This document shows positions 8,535 to 15,920 of a DNA stretch of 64,000 nucleotides, in pieces. Origin of the DNA: Mesorhizobium sp. YC-39 (lineage in GTDB: Bacteria > Pseudomonadota > Alphaproteobacteria > Rhizobiales > Rhizobiaceae); contig NZ_JAOWPS010000004.1 in assembly GCF_025753795.1 (NCBI RefSeq), positions 620,001 to 684,000 on the forward strand, in the 5' to 3' direction. The notes beneath the pieces are model-generated. The model was not told the DNA's origin. It saw nothing but the letters and a program-made list of their open reading frames with translations, and made no database searches. The translations under genes and the position numbers were made by a program. Numbering within the stretch: position 1 is the first letter of the stretch; every line of letters starts with the position of its first letter.

Positions 8535-9419
8535 ATGAAGCCTGCAATCAGTGTTTTGGGGACCGGACGTATGGGATCGGCACTCGCCCGCGCGCTGCTT
8601 CAGGCGGGATACCGCACGACGGTCTGGAACCGGTCCGCGGAAAAGACCAGGCCGTTGGCTGCCGCAGGCGCCACCGTCGCGGCATCCGCGCGGGAAGCCG
8701 TTGACGCGGCTGAGATAATCGTCGTGAACGTGACTGACTATTCGGCAACAGCCGCGCTGCTGCACAGCGATGACGTCGCCTCGGCGATTCGGGGCAAACT
8801 GGTCGTGGAACTGACTTCGGGAACGCCCCATGGTGCGCGCGAAGCAGGTCGATGGGCAGTCGAGCACGGCGCGACGTATCTCGATGGCGCGATCATGGCC
8901 ACTCCGGACTTCATCGGTACCGACCACGGCACGATACTGGCCTCAGGCCCACGGCAGGCCTTCGATTCAGGCAAGGATATGCTTGGTGCGCTCGGGGGTA
9001 ATGTCCAGCATATCGGCGAGGATCTGGGTCTCGCGAACGCGCTTGACAGCGCATTGCTCGCTCTCATGTGGGGAGCGCTGTTCGGCGCACTTCATTCGGT
9101 AGCCGTATGTCGAGCCGAGAAAATCGACCTTGACGAACTGGCGCGGCAGTGGACCGCGAGCGCATCCGTTGTCGACGGACTTGTCGCCGACCTCATCAAG
9201 CGGACGAATGCTGGCCGTTTTGCCAGCGACGACGAGACGCTCTCGTCAATCTCGCCGCACTACAGCTCATTCCAGCATCTCTTGGAACTGATGGAAGCGC
9301 GTAAGATCGACCGCTCTGTGGTCGACGGTTACGACGCGATCTTCCAACGGGCGATTGCAGCTGGCCACCTGCATGATGATTTCGCAGTGCTATCGCAATT
9401 TCTGGGTAAGGCCGGATAA
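8535..9419 (+). CDS. NAD(P)-binding reductase, 3-hydroxyisobutyrate dehydrogenase/imine reductase-like
   Basis: 294 aa. An N-terminal Rossmann domain has GTGRMG at residues 9-14 and the WNRS segment after beta 2, which favours NADPH (NAD_binding_2 family). The C-terminal half is helical and matches the layout of imine reductases and reductive aminases more than true hydroxyisobutyrate dehydrogenases: the usual catalytic Lys region reads ANALDSALLALMWG, without the conserved Lys. The start at 8535 gives the dinucleotide loop close to the N-terminus; the open frame continues upstream across the promoter region but is not part of the family. It is divergent from HxlR. The substrate is unknown. 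Confidence 0.85.
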   Translation: MKPAISVLGTGRMGSALARALLQAGYRTTVWNRSAEKTRPLAAAGATVAASAREAVDAAEIIVVNVTDYSATAALLHSDDVASAIRGKLVVELTSGTPHGAREAGRWAVEHGATYLDGAIMATPDFIGTDHGTILASGPRQAFDSGKDMLGALGGNVQHIGEDLGLANALDSALLALMWGALFGALHSVAVCRAEKIDLDELARQWTASASVVDGLVADLIKRTNAGRFASDDETLSSISPHYSSFQHLLELMEARKIDRSVVDGYDAIFQRAIAAGHLHDDFAVLSQFLGKAG

Positions 9420-9541
9420 GAGATCGTCTTGCCGTCGGCCGCATAACGATGAGCTGTTTGCGGCAAAAGAAGAAGGGTGCGCTCTGGCTTTGTTGTCCAA
9501 GCATGATCCCGAGTCAGACTTGATCCATGGAGGCTAATAGA

Positions 9542-9934
9542 ATGCCTTTGACGCAACTCATCGATTCGTATTGTGCTGCTTGGTCGGAGGAGAACGCCCA
9601 GCAGCGGCGGGCGTTGTTGTTACCGATCTGGAGCGATGGCGCAACATACACAGATCCGACAGTCCATGCCATTGGCGCGGAAGAACTGCTCGCGCACATC
9701 ACAAGACTTCTGGCCAAGCAGCCAGGTGCCCGCATTTTGCGGACAAGTGACGTGGATGTGCATCATGGGGTCGCACGCTTCGCGTGGAAGTTTGTGATGC
9801 CGGATGGATCATCTTTTCCCGAGGGTTTGGACATAGCCTTTCTCGACCCAGGCCAGAAGCGCATAACACGTATCATCGGCTTCTTTGGGCCGTTAGTAAG
9901 GTCTCCAGGCGGAGCTATTTTGCACGGCAGGTAG
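9542..9934 (+). CDS. SnoaL/NTF2-like fold protein
   Basis: 130 aa with the cone-like SnoaL/NTF2 pattern: an N-terminal helix with a YCAAWSEE motif, WSDGATYTDPTVHAIG in the pocket region, and a C-terminal sheet ending RITRIIGFFGPL. Members bind or transform small hydrophobic molecules, but no catalytic residue set can be assigned. GGAGG lies 11 bases before the ATG at 9542, and an in-frame ATG at 9527 would start inside that ribosome site, so the later start is preferred. It follows the reductase by 122 bp on the same strand and may be co-transcribed. Base composition looks lower in GC than the flanking KAS III and methyltransferase genes. Confidence 0.75.
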   Translation: MPLTQLIDSYCAAWSEENAQQRRALLLPIWSDGATYTDPTVHAIGAEELLAHITRLLAKQPGARILRTSDVDVHHGVARFAWKFVMPDGSSFPEGLDIAFLDPGQKRITRIIGFFGPLVRSPGGAILHGR

Positions 9935-9939
9935 AGCCA

Positions 9940-9950
9940 GCTAGTCTAGC
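9940..9950. repeat. 11-bp CTAG-rich palindrome, right copy
   Basis: Same 11-mer as at 7983-7993, here widened by one base pair on each side to a 13-bp palindrome. It overlaps the stop codon of the membrane methyltransferase gene on the minus strand. Confidence 0.6.
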
Positions 9951-10512
9951 TCGGCGCGAACGGCACCAGCATCGGCACGCGGCCGGCATATTCGTCATAG
10001 GCGGCGCCCAATTCGCCGCGCAGGAACTCTTCCTCCAGCCTTGCTTTGATGACGATGCCAATGGTGAGGAGGGCAGCGCCGACGATGCCCCAGACCGTGC
10101 CTTTCGCCGCCATGGTGGCAAGGACCGCCAAAAGCAGCCCGGTATAGATCGGGTGCCGGACCAGCCGGTAAGGACCGGTATCGACAACATGGTGCCCGGC
10201 CTTCGCGGTGACCGTACCCGACCACAGCCGGCCAAGATGCAGCCGCGCCCACCAGGAGAAGACGAGGCCGATCGCGATTAGGGCGACACAGATCCACGCC
10301 TCGGCGAGGGTCGGCATCCACAGCCGCAGCCGGCCGACATAATTATGCGCCGGCACGAACAGCATGATGGTGCCGGCCATCCACAGGGCGCGATAACGAA
10401 ATTCCGCCTGGAAGCCGGCGCGCTTCGCTGCCGGATCGGCCCAGGCCGCGGCCGCCAGCCAGGACACGAGCCATATCAGCCAGAGTGCTGCGATTGCGGG
10501 TGCGGGCTGCAT
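9946..10512 (-). CDS. isoprenylcysteine carboxylmethyltransferase-like membrane protein
   Basis: 188 aa with four to five hydrophobic helices. The C-terminal signature VDTGPYRLVRHPIYTGLLL followed by a short helix and EEEFLRGELGAAYDEY is diagnostic of the ICMT/PEMT-like membrane methyltransferases, which use SAM at the membrane surface. The bacterial substrate is usually unknown. The start at 10512 has GAGGAGG nine bases upstream. It is divergent from the MOSC gene. A second, unrelated-looking member of the same superfamily lies at 33806-34447. Confidence 0.85.
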   Translation of the reverse strand: MQPAPAIAALWLIWLVSWLAAAAWADPAAKRAGFQAEFRYRALWMAGTIMLFVPAHNYVGRLRLWMPTLAEAWICVALIAIGLVFSWWARLHLGRLWSGTVTAKAGHHVVDTGPYRLVRHPIYTGLLLAVLATMAAKGTVWGIVGAALLTIGIVIKARLEEEFLRGELGAAYDEYAGRVPMLVPFAPS

Positions 10513-10706
10513 CGGAACCTCCTCGTAGTGCTGTCACCAGATCGCCGCTGCACGGCGGCAATGCGGCGTGGCGCGAAAAGACACCGGATTTCGGGTAAGA
10601 AGATCGTGATCGACGACGACGCCCATCAACCCGGTTGATTGGATCATCAGCGCTTTCGACTGGACCCCGTCCGGCGACGTCGGCTAGATGCCAAGGCATG
10701 CAACAG

Positions 10707-11333
10707 ATGACAACCACACCGGATCTTTTTCCCGAAGCGGAGACGCCTGTCGAAATCATCCCGGCGCGAAAACTAGCCGCGAAGGTGACGTCGCTCTATG
10801 TCGCGCCATCAGACCATTTCGAGACGCGTGCGGTGGATGAACTGCGGCTCGGTTTCGACGGCATCGACGGTGATTTCCATGCCGGCGCCACGCGGCGCTC
10901 GGGCGGCCGCGAACCCTGGTATCCGCGCGGCACCGAGATGCGCAACGAGCGGCAGTTGTCGATCGTGGCGGCCGACGAGCTGGCGATCGTGGCAGGGCGG
11001 ATGGGGCTCAAGGAGATCAAGCCGGAGTGGATCGGCGCCAATCTCCTGATCGAGGGCCTGCCGCATCTCTCCATGCTGCCGTCGGGCACGATGCTGTTCT
11101 TTAGGGGCGGCGTTACCGTCAAGGTCGACGCGCAGAACGGGCCTTGTCGCATCGCCGGACGATCGGTCGCCGAACATGCTGACATGGCCGACCAGGAGGC
11201 CGGCGCGCTGGCATTTCCGAAAGCGGCGAAGCGGTTGCGCGGCCTCGTCGCCTGGGTCGAAAAGCCAGGCCGCATCACGGTCGGCGAGGAGATTTCGGTG
11301 CGGGTGCCCGAACAGTGGATCTACCGGGCGTAA
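10707..11333 (+). CDS. MOSC domain-containing protein
   Basis: 208 aa. A MOSC (molybdenum cofactor sulfurase C-terminal) domain covers most of the chain. The expected beta-rich core contains GIDGDFHAG, the segment TEMRNERQLSIVAADELA, and the conserved Cys in NGPCRIAGR near residue 150, which in the family binds or transfers sulfur or handles Moco-linked substrates. It lacks the N-terminal beta-barrel of mARC-type proteins. The start is ambiguous between 10698 and 10707; the later one sits at better spacing from AAGG. Confidence 0.85.
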   Translation: MTTTPDLFPEAETPVEIIPARKLAAKVTSLYVAPSDHFETRAVDELRLGFDGIDGDFHAGATRRSGGREPWYPRGTEMRNERQLSIVAADELAIVAGRMGLKEIKPEWIGANLLIEGLPHLSMLPSGTMLFFRGGVTVKVDAQNGPCRIAGRSVAEHADMADQEAGALAFPKAAKRLRGLVAWVEKPGRITVGEEISVRVPEQWIYRA

Positions 11334-11363
11334 GGCAGGGCCGGGGCAGGCCTCCAAGGCGCC

Positions 11364-11678
11364 TCACTCGCCCTCATCGTCGTCGTCGAGCAGGCGGGTG
11401 GCGCGCCAGCGGGTCAGTACAATGTTGGTCTGTTCGATGACGAAGAACCGCGCCGAGTCGCGGTCATAGCCTTCGGCGAGCAGCTTTTCGTAATCGGTGT
11501 GGGCATGGCGGATATGGGCAATGGTCGCCAGCCACACGGCAATCGTCGGCGGCAAGGTCTTCATATGCACCGCGCCGGCATCCGCGCGGATCCTTTCCAT
11601 GTCGGCATAGGGCGCCAGCGGCAAAAGCGCGGTCAGCGCCTTGGCGATGGCGCGGCGGCGGCCGGTCGGCGCGCTCAT
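11364..11678 (-). CDS. DUF2293-like protein
   Basis: 104 aa, a short alpha-helical protein I match to DUF2293 by the LTALLPLAPYADMERIRADA segment and the following MKTLPPTIAVWLATIAHIRHAHTDYE stretch. It ends in an acidic tail (DDDDEGE). The function is unknown. Its ATG overlaps the stop codon of trmO by four bases, so the two are probably translationally coupled, hinting at a role connected with tRNA or nucleic acid. That link is inference from gene order alone. Confidence 0.7.
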   Translation of the reverse strand: MSAPTGRRRAIAKALTALLPLAPYADMERIRADAGAVHMKTLPPTIAVWLATIAHIRHAHTDYEKLLAEGYDRDSARFFVIEQTNIVLTRWRATRLLDDDDEGE

Positions 11679-12199
11679 TGTACATCTCGCCCGGGGGACT
11701 CTTCGCGCCCGGCAATGGTCGCCTCGGCAAAGGCATCGGTCGAGGCGAAATAGGGCTTGATGTCGATGACCGGCGTGCCGTCGAGCACATCGATGGCGTC
11801 GAGATCGATGCGGCCGGTGTCGATATCGACGGCGACGAGCCTGGCGATATGCAGCCCAATAGGGTTCGGCCGGGCAGGGGAGCGCAGCGAAAAAACGCCT
11901 TTCGGTTCAGCGGCATGGCGCGGTTTCTGCACAATCAGTCGCCGCGGCGCGTGGTGCAGCCAGGACAGGATGACGACGTGGCTGGCGCGCTCCAGCCCGA
12001 GCAGGCCGTCACGGTAGGGCTGGTCGACGGTGAGGATCGCCGGCTGGCCAGCCTCCCGTGCCGCCCTCATGTTCTTCGGACAGGTCTCACGTGTCTGCCA
12101 CGGTGAGGCGATGCGGCCGATGAAGACGACATGACCGTCCGGCGGCATATCAGCCGGGTCGGTTTCCAGAAGCCTTTCACCGCTGCGCGTCTCGAACAT
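11675..12199 (-). CDS. trmO: tRNA (N6-threonylcarbamoyladenosine(37)-N6)-methyltransferase TrmO
   Basis: 174 aa from the ATG at 12199, where GAGGCG lies seven bases upstream; a GTG at 12217 is an alternative. It belongs to the UPF0066/TsaA family with the SAM-binding beta-barrel: GRIASPWQTRETCPKN near residue 25, then SLRSPARPNPIGLHI, and a late DGTPVIDIKPYF. All three are hallmark segments. TrmO methylates t6A37 in certain threonine tRNAs, improving decoding and attenuation. It is shorter than E. coli TrmO, which has a C-terminal extension. Coupled to the DUF2293 gene downstream. Confidence 0.9.
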   Translation of the reverse strand: MFETRSGERLLETDPADMPPDGHVVFIGRIASPWQTRETCPKNMRAAREAGQPAILTVDQPYRDGLLGLERASHVVILSWLHHAPRRLIVQKPRHAAEPKGVFSLRSPARPNPIGLHIARLVAVDIDTGRIDLDAIDVLDGTPVIDIKPYFASTDAFAEATIAGREESPGRDVQ

Positions 12200-12229
12200 G
12201 GTTTTCGCCTCTATCACGTTTCCCGCCTG

Positions 12230-12286
12230 GCGTGACCGAAAACCGGTTCCCCGCCTGGAAACCGGTCCAGGCTTGCAGGATCACGC
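12230..12286. repeat. degenerate palindromic intergenic repeat
   Basis: Imperfect inverted repeat with outer arms GCGTGAcC and GgaTCACGC, enclosing AACCGGTT and a second short stem, CCTGG...CCAGG. Its style resembles short palindromic repeats of rhizobial intergenic regions. It lies between trmO and the ArsR/methyltransferase gene. Confidence 0.4.
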
Positions 12287-12340
12287 ATGCGCCATTTTTT
12301 TGTCCGAAAGCGACATAGTGCTTGCAAGGCGATGAAAATC

Positions 12341-12362
12341 GACATAAACATATGTTTATATC
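12341..12362. promoter_or_regulatory. palindromic operator ahead of ArsR-methyltransferase/metF operon
   Basis: ATAAACATATGTTTAT at 12344-12359 is a perfect 16-bp palindrome, and two of the next three base pairs on each side also match. It ends 24 bases before the start codon, in an AT-rich island inside GC-rich DNA. This is the expected size and position for an ArsR-family autoregulatory operator, of the kind described for SahR control of methionine-cycle genes. Confidence 0.7.
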
Positions 12363-12383
12363 TTTTTCAAAGAGAATACGCCG

Positions 12384-13406
12384 ATGCATGTCGCACTCGA
12401 CACGATGGTGGATACGTTGAAGGCGGCGGCCGAATCCAGCCGGTTGCGCATCCTGGCGCTGCTGTCGCGCGGCGACCTTACCGTTTCCGATCTCACTCAA
12501 ATCCTCGGCCAGTCGCAGCCACGCGTGTCGCGCCACTTGAAGCTCTTGCTGGAGGCCGGATTGATCGGCCGTTATCAGGAGGGCTCGTGGGCCTTCTTCC
12601 GGCTGTCGGATTCGGATGCGGCGCGCGATTTCGTGCTCAGGCTGGTCTCCGGCATCCGTGGCGCCGATCCGCAGGTCGAGCGCGATCTCGAACGGCTGGC
12701 TTCGGTCAAGCGCAAGCGACAGGACCGCGCCGCTGAATATTTTTCCGAAAACGCCGCAAGCTGGGACCATATCCGCTCACTGCATGTGCCGGACCGTGCC
12801 GTTGAGACAGCCCTGCTGAAGCTCGTCGGCAAGCGGCCGTTCCAGTCGATGCTGGATCTCGGCACCGGCACCGGGCGCCTGCTCGAAATCTTCTCGCCGC
12901 TTTACCGGCGTGGCGTCGGCATCGACATGTCGCGCGAGATGCTGACGGTGGCGCGCGCCAATCTCGACAAGGCTGGCATTTCGAACGCGCAGGTGCGGCA
13001 GGGCGACATTTTTGCGCCGCCGGTCGAGCGCGATGCCTTCGATCTCGTCACCATCCACCAGGTGCTGCACTATCTCGACGATCCCGCCCGCGCCATCCGC
13101 GAGGCGGCACGATTGCTGCGCCCGGCCGGCCGGCTGCTGATCGTCGATTTCGCGCCGCACACGCTGGAATTCCTGCGCGACGTGCATGCGCACGTGCGGC
13201 TTGGCTTTTCCGACCGGCAGATCGCCGACTGGTTTTCCGAGGCCGGCATCGACCTCGAGGACAGCCAGGAATTCGAACCGCGCGGCGGCAATGAGGCCAG
13301 GCTCACGGTGAAGCTGTGGCTGGGCCGAGACCGCCGCATGCTGATTGCCGATCCTTCCAACGACCGACAAGCGGTCAACGCATATCCAATAGGGGAAACC
13401 GCCTGA
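12384..13406 (+). CDS. ArsR-family regulator fused to SAM-dependent methyltransferase (SahR-like)
   Basis: 340 aa. Residues 1-95 are an ArsR winged helix with the recognition segment LTQILGQSQPRVSRHLKLLLEAGLI. Residues 140-310 are a class I methyltransferase with DLGTGTGRLLEIF in motif I and DLVTIHQVLHYLDDP in the motif IV area. No paired metal-binding Cys are evident, so a metal sensor role is unlikely. Location immediately before metF, with a one-base stop/start overlap, points to a sensor of SAM or SAH that controls methionine and one-carbon metabolism, like SahR. Whether the methyltransferase domain is catalytic or only a ligand-binding sensor cannot be decided here. Confidence 0.88.
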   Translation: MHVALDTMVDTLKAAAESSRLRILALLSRGDLTVSDLTQILGQSQPRVSRHLKLLLEAGLIGRYQEGSWAFFRLSDSDAARDFVLRLVSGIRGADPQVERDLERLASVKRKRQDRAAEYFSENAASWDHIRSLHVPDRAVETALLKLVGKRPFQSMLDLGTGTGRLLEIFSPLYRRGVGIDMSREMLTVARANLDKAGISNAQVRQGDIFAPPVERDAFDLVTIHQVLHYLDDPARAIREAARLLRPAGRLLIVDFAPHTLEFLRDVHAHVRLGFSDRQIADWFSEAGIDLEDSQEFEPRGGNEARLTVKLWLGRDRRMLIADPSNDRQAVNAYPIGETA

Positions 13407-14323
13407 TGAACCAGTTCCGCTTTTCCCGCCGTCCCGACATTGGCGACAAGATCCGGGTTTCGTTCGAATTCTTCCCGCCGAAGAACGACGAGATGGAAGC
13501 AAGGCTGTGGGACACCGTCACCCGGCTGGAGCCGCTCAGGCCGAAATTCGTCTCCGTCACCTATGGCGCCGGCGGCTCGACCCGCGAGCGTACGGCCCGC
13601 ACGGTCAAGCGCATTCTCACCGAAACGGCGCTGACGCCGGCCGCGCACATGACTTGCGTCAACGCCGCGCGTCACGAGGTCGACGCGGTGGTCCAGGAAT
13701 TCGCCGATATGGGCGTCAAGCGCTTCGTCGCCCTGCGCGGCGACCCGGCCGAGGGAGTCGGCGCTGCCTACCGGCCGCATCCGGACGGCTATGCCAATGG
13801 CGCTGAGCTGGTCGGGGCGCTGAAGGGGATCGGCGATTTCGACATATCGGTCTCCGCTTATCCGGAAAAGCATCCGGAAAGCCCGGATTTCGCCACCGAC
13901 TTCGACATGCTGAAGCGCAAGGCCGACAATGGCGCGACACGGGCGATCACCCAGTTCTTCTTCGACAATGATCTCTATGAGCGCTATGTCGAGAAGGCGC
14001 GGCGGGCCGGCATCTACATACCGATCGTGCCAGGCATATTGCCGGTGCACAATTTCACCCAGGTCGCCAATTTCTCGTCGCGCTGCGGCGCGCTGGTGCC
14101 GGCATGGCTGGCCGAACGCTTCGACGGGCTGCAGAACGATCCGCAGACGCATGCGCTGGTGGCGTCAGCCGTGGCGGCTGAACAGGTGCTTGACCTTGTC
14201 GAGCGCGGCGTGGGTGATTTCCATTTCTACACGATGAATCGCGCCGATCTCGTCTTTGCCATCTGCCACATGATCGGCATCCGCTCGCATGAGGTGGAGG
14301 CGGCGGGCTCAGCGGCGGCATAA
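13406..14323 (+). CDS. metF: 5,10-methylenetetrahydrofolate reductase MetF
   Basis: 305 aa, typical bacterial MetF length, a FAD-dependent TIM barrel. Motifs include FEFFPPKNDEME (with the catalytic Glu), SVTYGAGGSTRERT, and FVALRGDPAEG. The protein supplies 5-methyl-THF for methionine synthesis. The start at 13406 shares one base with the upstream stop (TGATG), showing translational coupling to the ArsR-methyltransferase regulator. A strong terminator follows 27 bases after the stop, so this is a two-gene operon. Confidence 0.96.
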   Translation: MNQFRFSRRPDIGDKIRVSFEFFPPKNDEMEARLWDTVTRLEPLRPKFVSVTYGAGGSTRERTARTVKRILTETALTPAAHMTCVNAARHEVDAVVQEFADMGVKRFVALRGDPAEGVGAAYRPHPDGYANGAELVGALKGIGDFDISVSAYPEKHPESPDFATDFDMLKRKADNGATRAITQFFFDNDLYERYVEKARRAGIYIPIVPGILPVHNFTQVANFSSRCGALVPAWLAERFDGLQNDPQTHALVASAVAAEQVLDLVERGVGDFHFYTMNRADLVFAICHMIGIRSHEVEAAGSAAA

Positions 14324-14350
14324 GCCTGCCAATCTCTGAGGAGAATGCAA

Positions 14351-14377
14351 AAAGGCCGGGTAAAAACCCGGCCTTTT
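14351..14377 (+). terminator. Rho-independent terminator after metF
   Basis: Stem AAGGCCGGG/CCCGGCCTT with a TAAAAA loop, followed by further T residues. It sits 27 bases after the metF stop and can also act on the opposite strand. Confidence 0.85.
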
Positions 14378-14423
14378 CAATGGCTTAGACTATTAAGTGC
14401 TGGTCTCTCCCGCTTTGGCGGGT

Positions 14424-14510
14424 CTACGGAAGAAAGCCCATAATGAGGGCTCCGATGAAGGCAAACGCAGCACAAATCATCAGTGCGTTGATTGGCCTCG
14501 TGAGTCCCAT
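14424..14510 (-). CDS. 28-residue membrane micro-protein
   Basis: A 28-codon open frame beginning MGLTRPINALMICAA and ending IMGFLP. Most of it (residues 9-26) is one hydrophobic helix without charge, and the N-terminus carries a single Arg. AGGAGG lies exactly seven bases before the ATG, an ideal ribosome site that would be a strong coincidence in non-coding DNA. A CCCGC/GCGGG hairpin follows the stop. It is convergent with metF. I know no function; a small inner-membrane protein is the natural reading. It is too short for automated gene calling, so it may be unannotated. Confidence 0.6.
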   Translation of the reverse strand: MGLTRPINALMICAAFAFIGALIMGFLP

Positions 14511-14722
14511 TCCATAGCCTCCTCTTAAAGAGCTATGTCCGAGAGTCTAGGTTCATTTGTGCCACAGGCAAGCGGAAAATGTGCTGCAATGCGACGAGAT
14601 TATGGAAATTGCGACCCGCTCTTTGCCCTTAAGCCTTGAAACTCTTCGGCAAAAACCCGCTTCGGACCTGTGAATAAAATGTGGCGAAGACTAGGCCATA
14701 TTGAGGATGACAGGCCTGGATC

Positions 14723-14751
14723 GGCCCGAAATCAGAATCGATTTTCGGGCC
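14723..14751. terminator. hairpin downstream of DMT transporter
   Basis: GGCCCGAAA/TTTCGGGCC arms of nine bases with an 11-base loop, just beyond the stop of the minus-strand transporter. There is no clear U-run, so terminator function is tentative. The rest of 14524-14762 shows no gene. Confidence 0.45.
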
Positions 14752-14762
14752 GGGGCGACGAT

Positions 14763-15707
14763 TCAAGGTGTTGGAGCAGCTCCAATTCGACGCGGGGCGA
14801 ACAGGCGCCCGTCGATGGTGACCAGGCCGAATGCGATCAGCGCCATGCCGCCGAGTTCGAACAATTCGAGCCGTTCGCCGAGGAACAGGAAGCCGAGCAG
14901 GATGGCGCTGGCCGGCACGATCAGCGTGACCAGCGAGGCGTTGGTGGCGCCGGCCGAGGCGACGAGATTGAAATAGAGGATATAGGCGAAGGCCGTGGAC
15001 AGCAATGCTAGCGCCAGCACCGCCGCCCAGATCGGCGGCGAGACGGCGAACAGGCCGGTTGGGCCGTAGGTGATGAGCACGACCGGGATCATGATGATAG
15101 TCGAGGCGGTCAATTGTCCGGTGGCGATGACCGGCGAGGGCACGCCCTTGAAGCGGCGGGCGATCATCAGGGCGACCGCATAGGATATCGATGCGCCGAT
15201 CAGCGCGAATTTCGCCCAGACCGGGCCGCCCAGCCCGGCAAGCAAGCCGGGGCCAATCATCACCGCGGTGCCGGCGATACCGAGCCCGACGCCGGCAAGC
15301 TTGTTCCAGGATAGTTTTTCGTCCGATGTCAGCGCGTTGGCAAGGATCAGCGTCCAGAACGGCGTCGTCGAATTGAGCACGGAGGCGACGCCGGCGCCAA
15401 GTTCGGTCTGGCCGGCGAAGATCAGCGAGAAGGGGATGACATTGTTGGCAAGCGCCAGCAGGAAGAACAGGCCGGCATGCGGCAAGGCGAGACGGAAGGA
15501 AGGACCGCGCAGGGCGAGATAAAGCTGAAGCGCTGTTGCCGCGATGGCGACGCGAAACAGCACCAGCACCAGCGGAGGAAGCTCGGCAACCGCAATACGG
15601 GCAAAGAAGAACGAGCCGCCCCAGATGGCGCCGAGCAGTAGAAGCTGCCCCCAGTCCTTCAGCACCATCGGTCCACGCATCGTGGTGGCGTTGGCAGCTA
15701 TCGCCAT
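14763..15707 (-). CDS. DMT superfamily transporter (EamA domains)
   Basis: 314 aa with about ten hydrophobic helices arranged as two EamA repeats, each about 140 aa. The first includes LLLGAIWGGSFFFARIAVAELPPLVL, the second ALIGASISYAVALMIARRFKG. The C-terminus ends with a short basic tail. EamA proteins export amino acids, nucleotides or related metabolites across the inner membrane; the substrate cannot be told from sequence. GGGAGGA lies just before the ATG. Divergent from the decarboxylase gene. Confidence 0.9.
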   Translation of the reverse strand: MAIAANATTMRGPMVLKDWGQLLLLGAIWGGSFFFARIAVAELPPLVLVLFRVAIAATALQLYLALRGPSFRLALPHAGLFFLLALANNVIPFSLIFAGQTELGAGVASVLNSTTPFWTLILANALTSDEKLSWNKLAGVGLGIAGTAVMIGPGLLAGLGGPVWAKFALIGASISYAVALMIARRFKGVPSPVIATGQLTASTIIMIPVVLITYGPTGLFAVSPPIWAAVLALALLSTAFAYILYFNLVASAGATNASLVTLIVPASAILLGFLFLGERLELFELGGMALIAFGLVTIDGRLFAPRRIGAAPTP

Positions 15708-15813
15708 GTGATCGTCCTCCCAGACGGTTCTCCGGACCGGTCAGTCACCTGTGGAAGCCATAACGGTTGCGATGACAAGTGCCACCCGAAACCAGATCGG
15801 TAGGCTAGCTCTC

Positions 15814-15857
15814 CTATGTCTGGCGTAGCGCCGTAGCGTCAGGGGGGCGAGACATAG
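15814..15857. promoter_or_regulatory. inverted repeat in DMT/decarboxylase divergent region
   Basis: CTATGTCT at 15814-15821 and AGACATAG at 15850-15857, 28 bases apart, within the 213-bp spacer between the transporter and the decarboxylase. It could be a bipartite regulator site or an RNA stem in the decarboxylase leader. Weak evidence. Confidence 0.3.
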
Positions 15858-15920
15858 AATTGTTTTCATTCGCGCATAGCTTGGATTAATTGTGCGCAGC
15901 CTCAGTCAAGGGATTCGTCC

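Noticed and set aside
12384..13406. Metal-sensing role for the ArsR-type regulator
   Set aside because: No paired Cys or His cluster typical of ArsR/SmtB metal sites was seen; the fused methyltransferase and metF context point to SAM or SAH instead.
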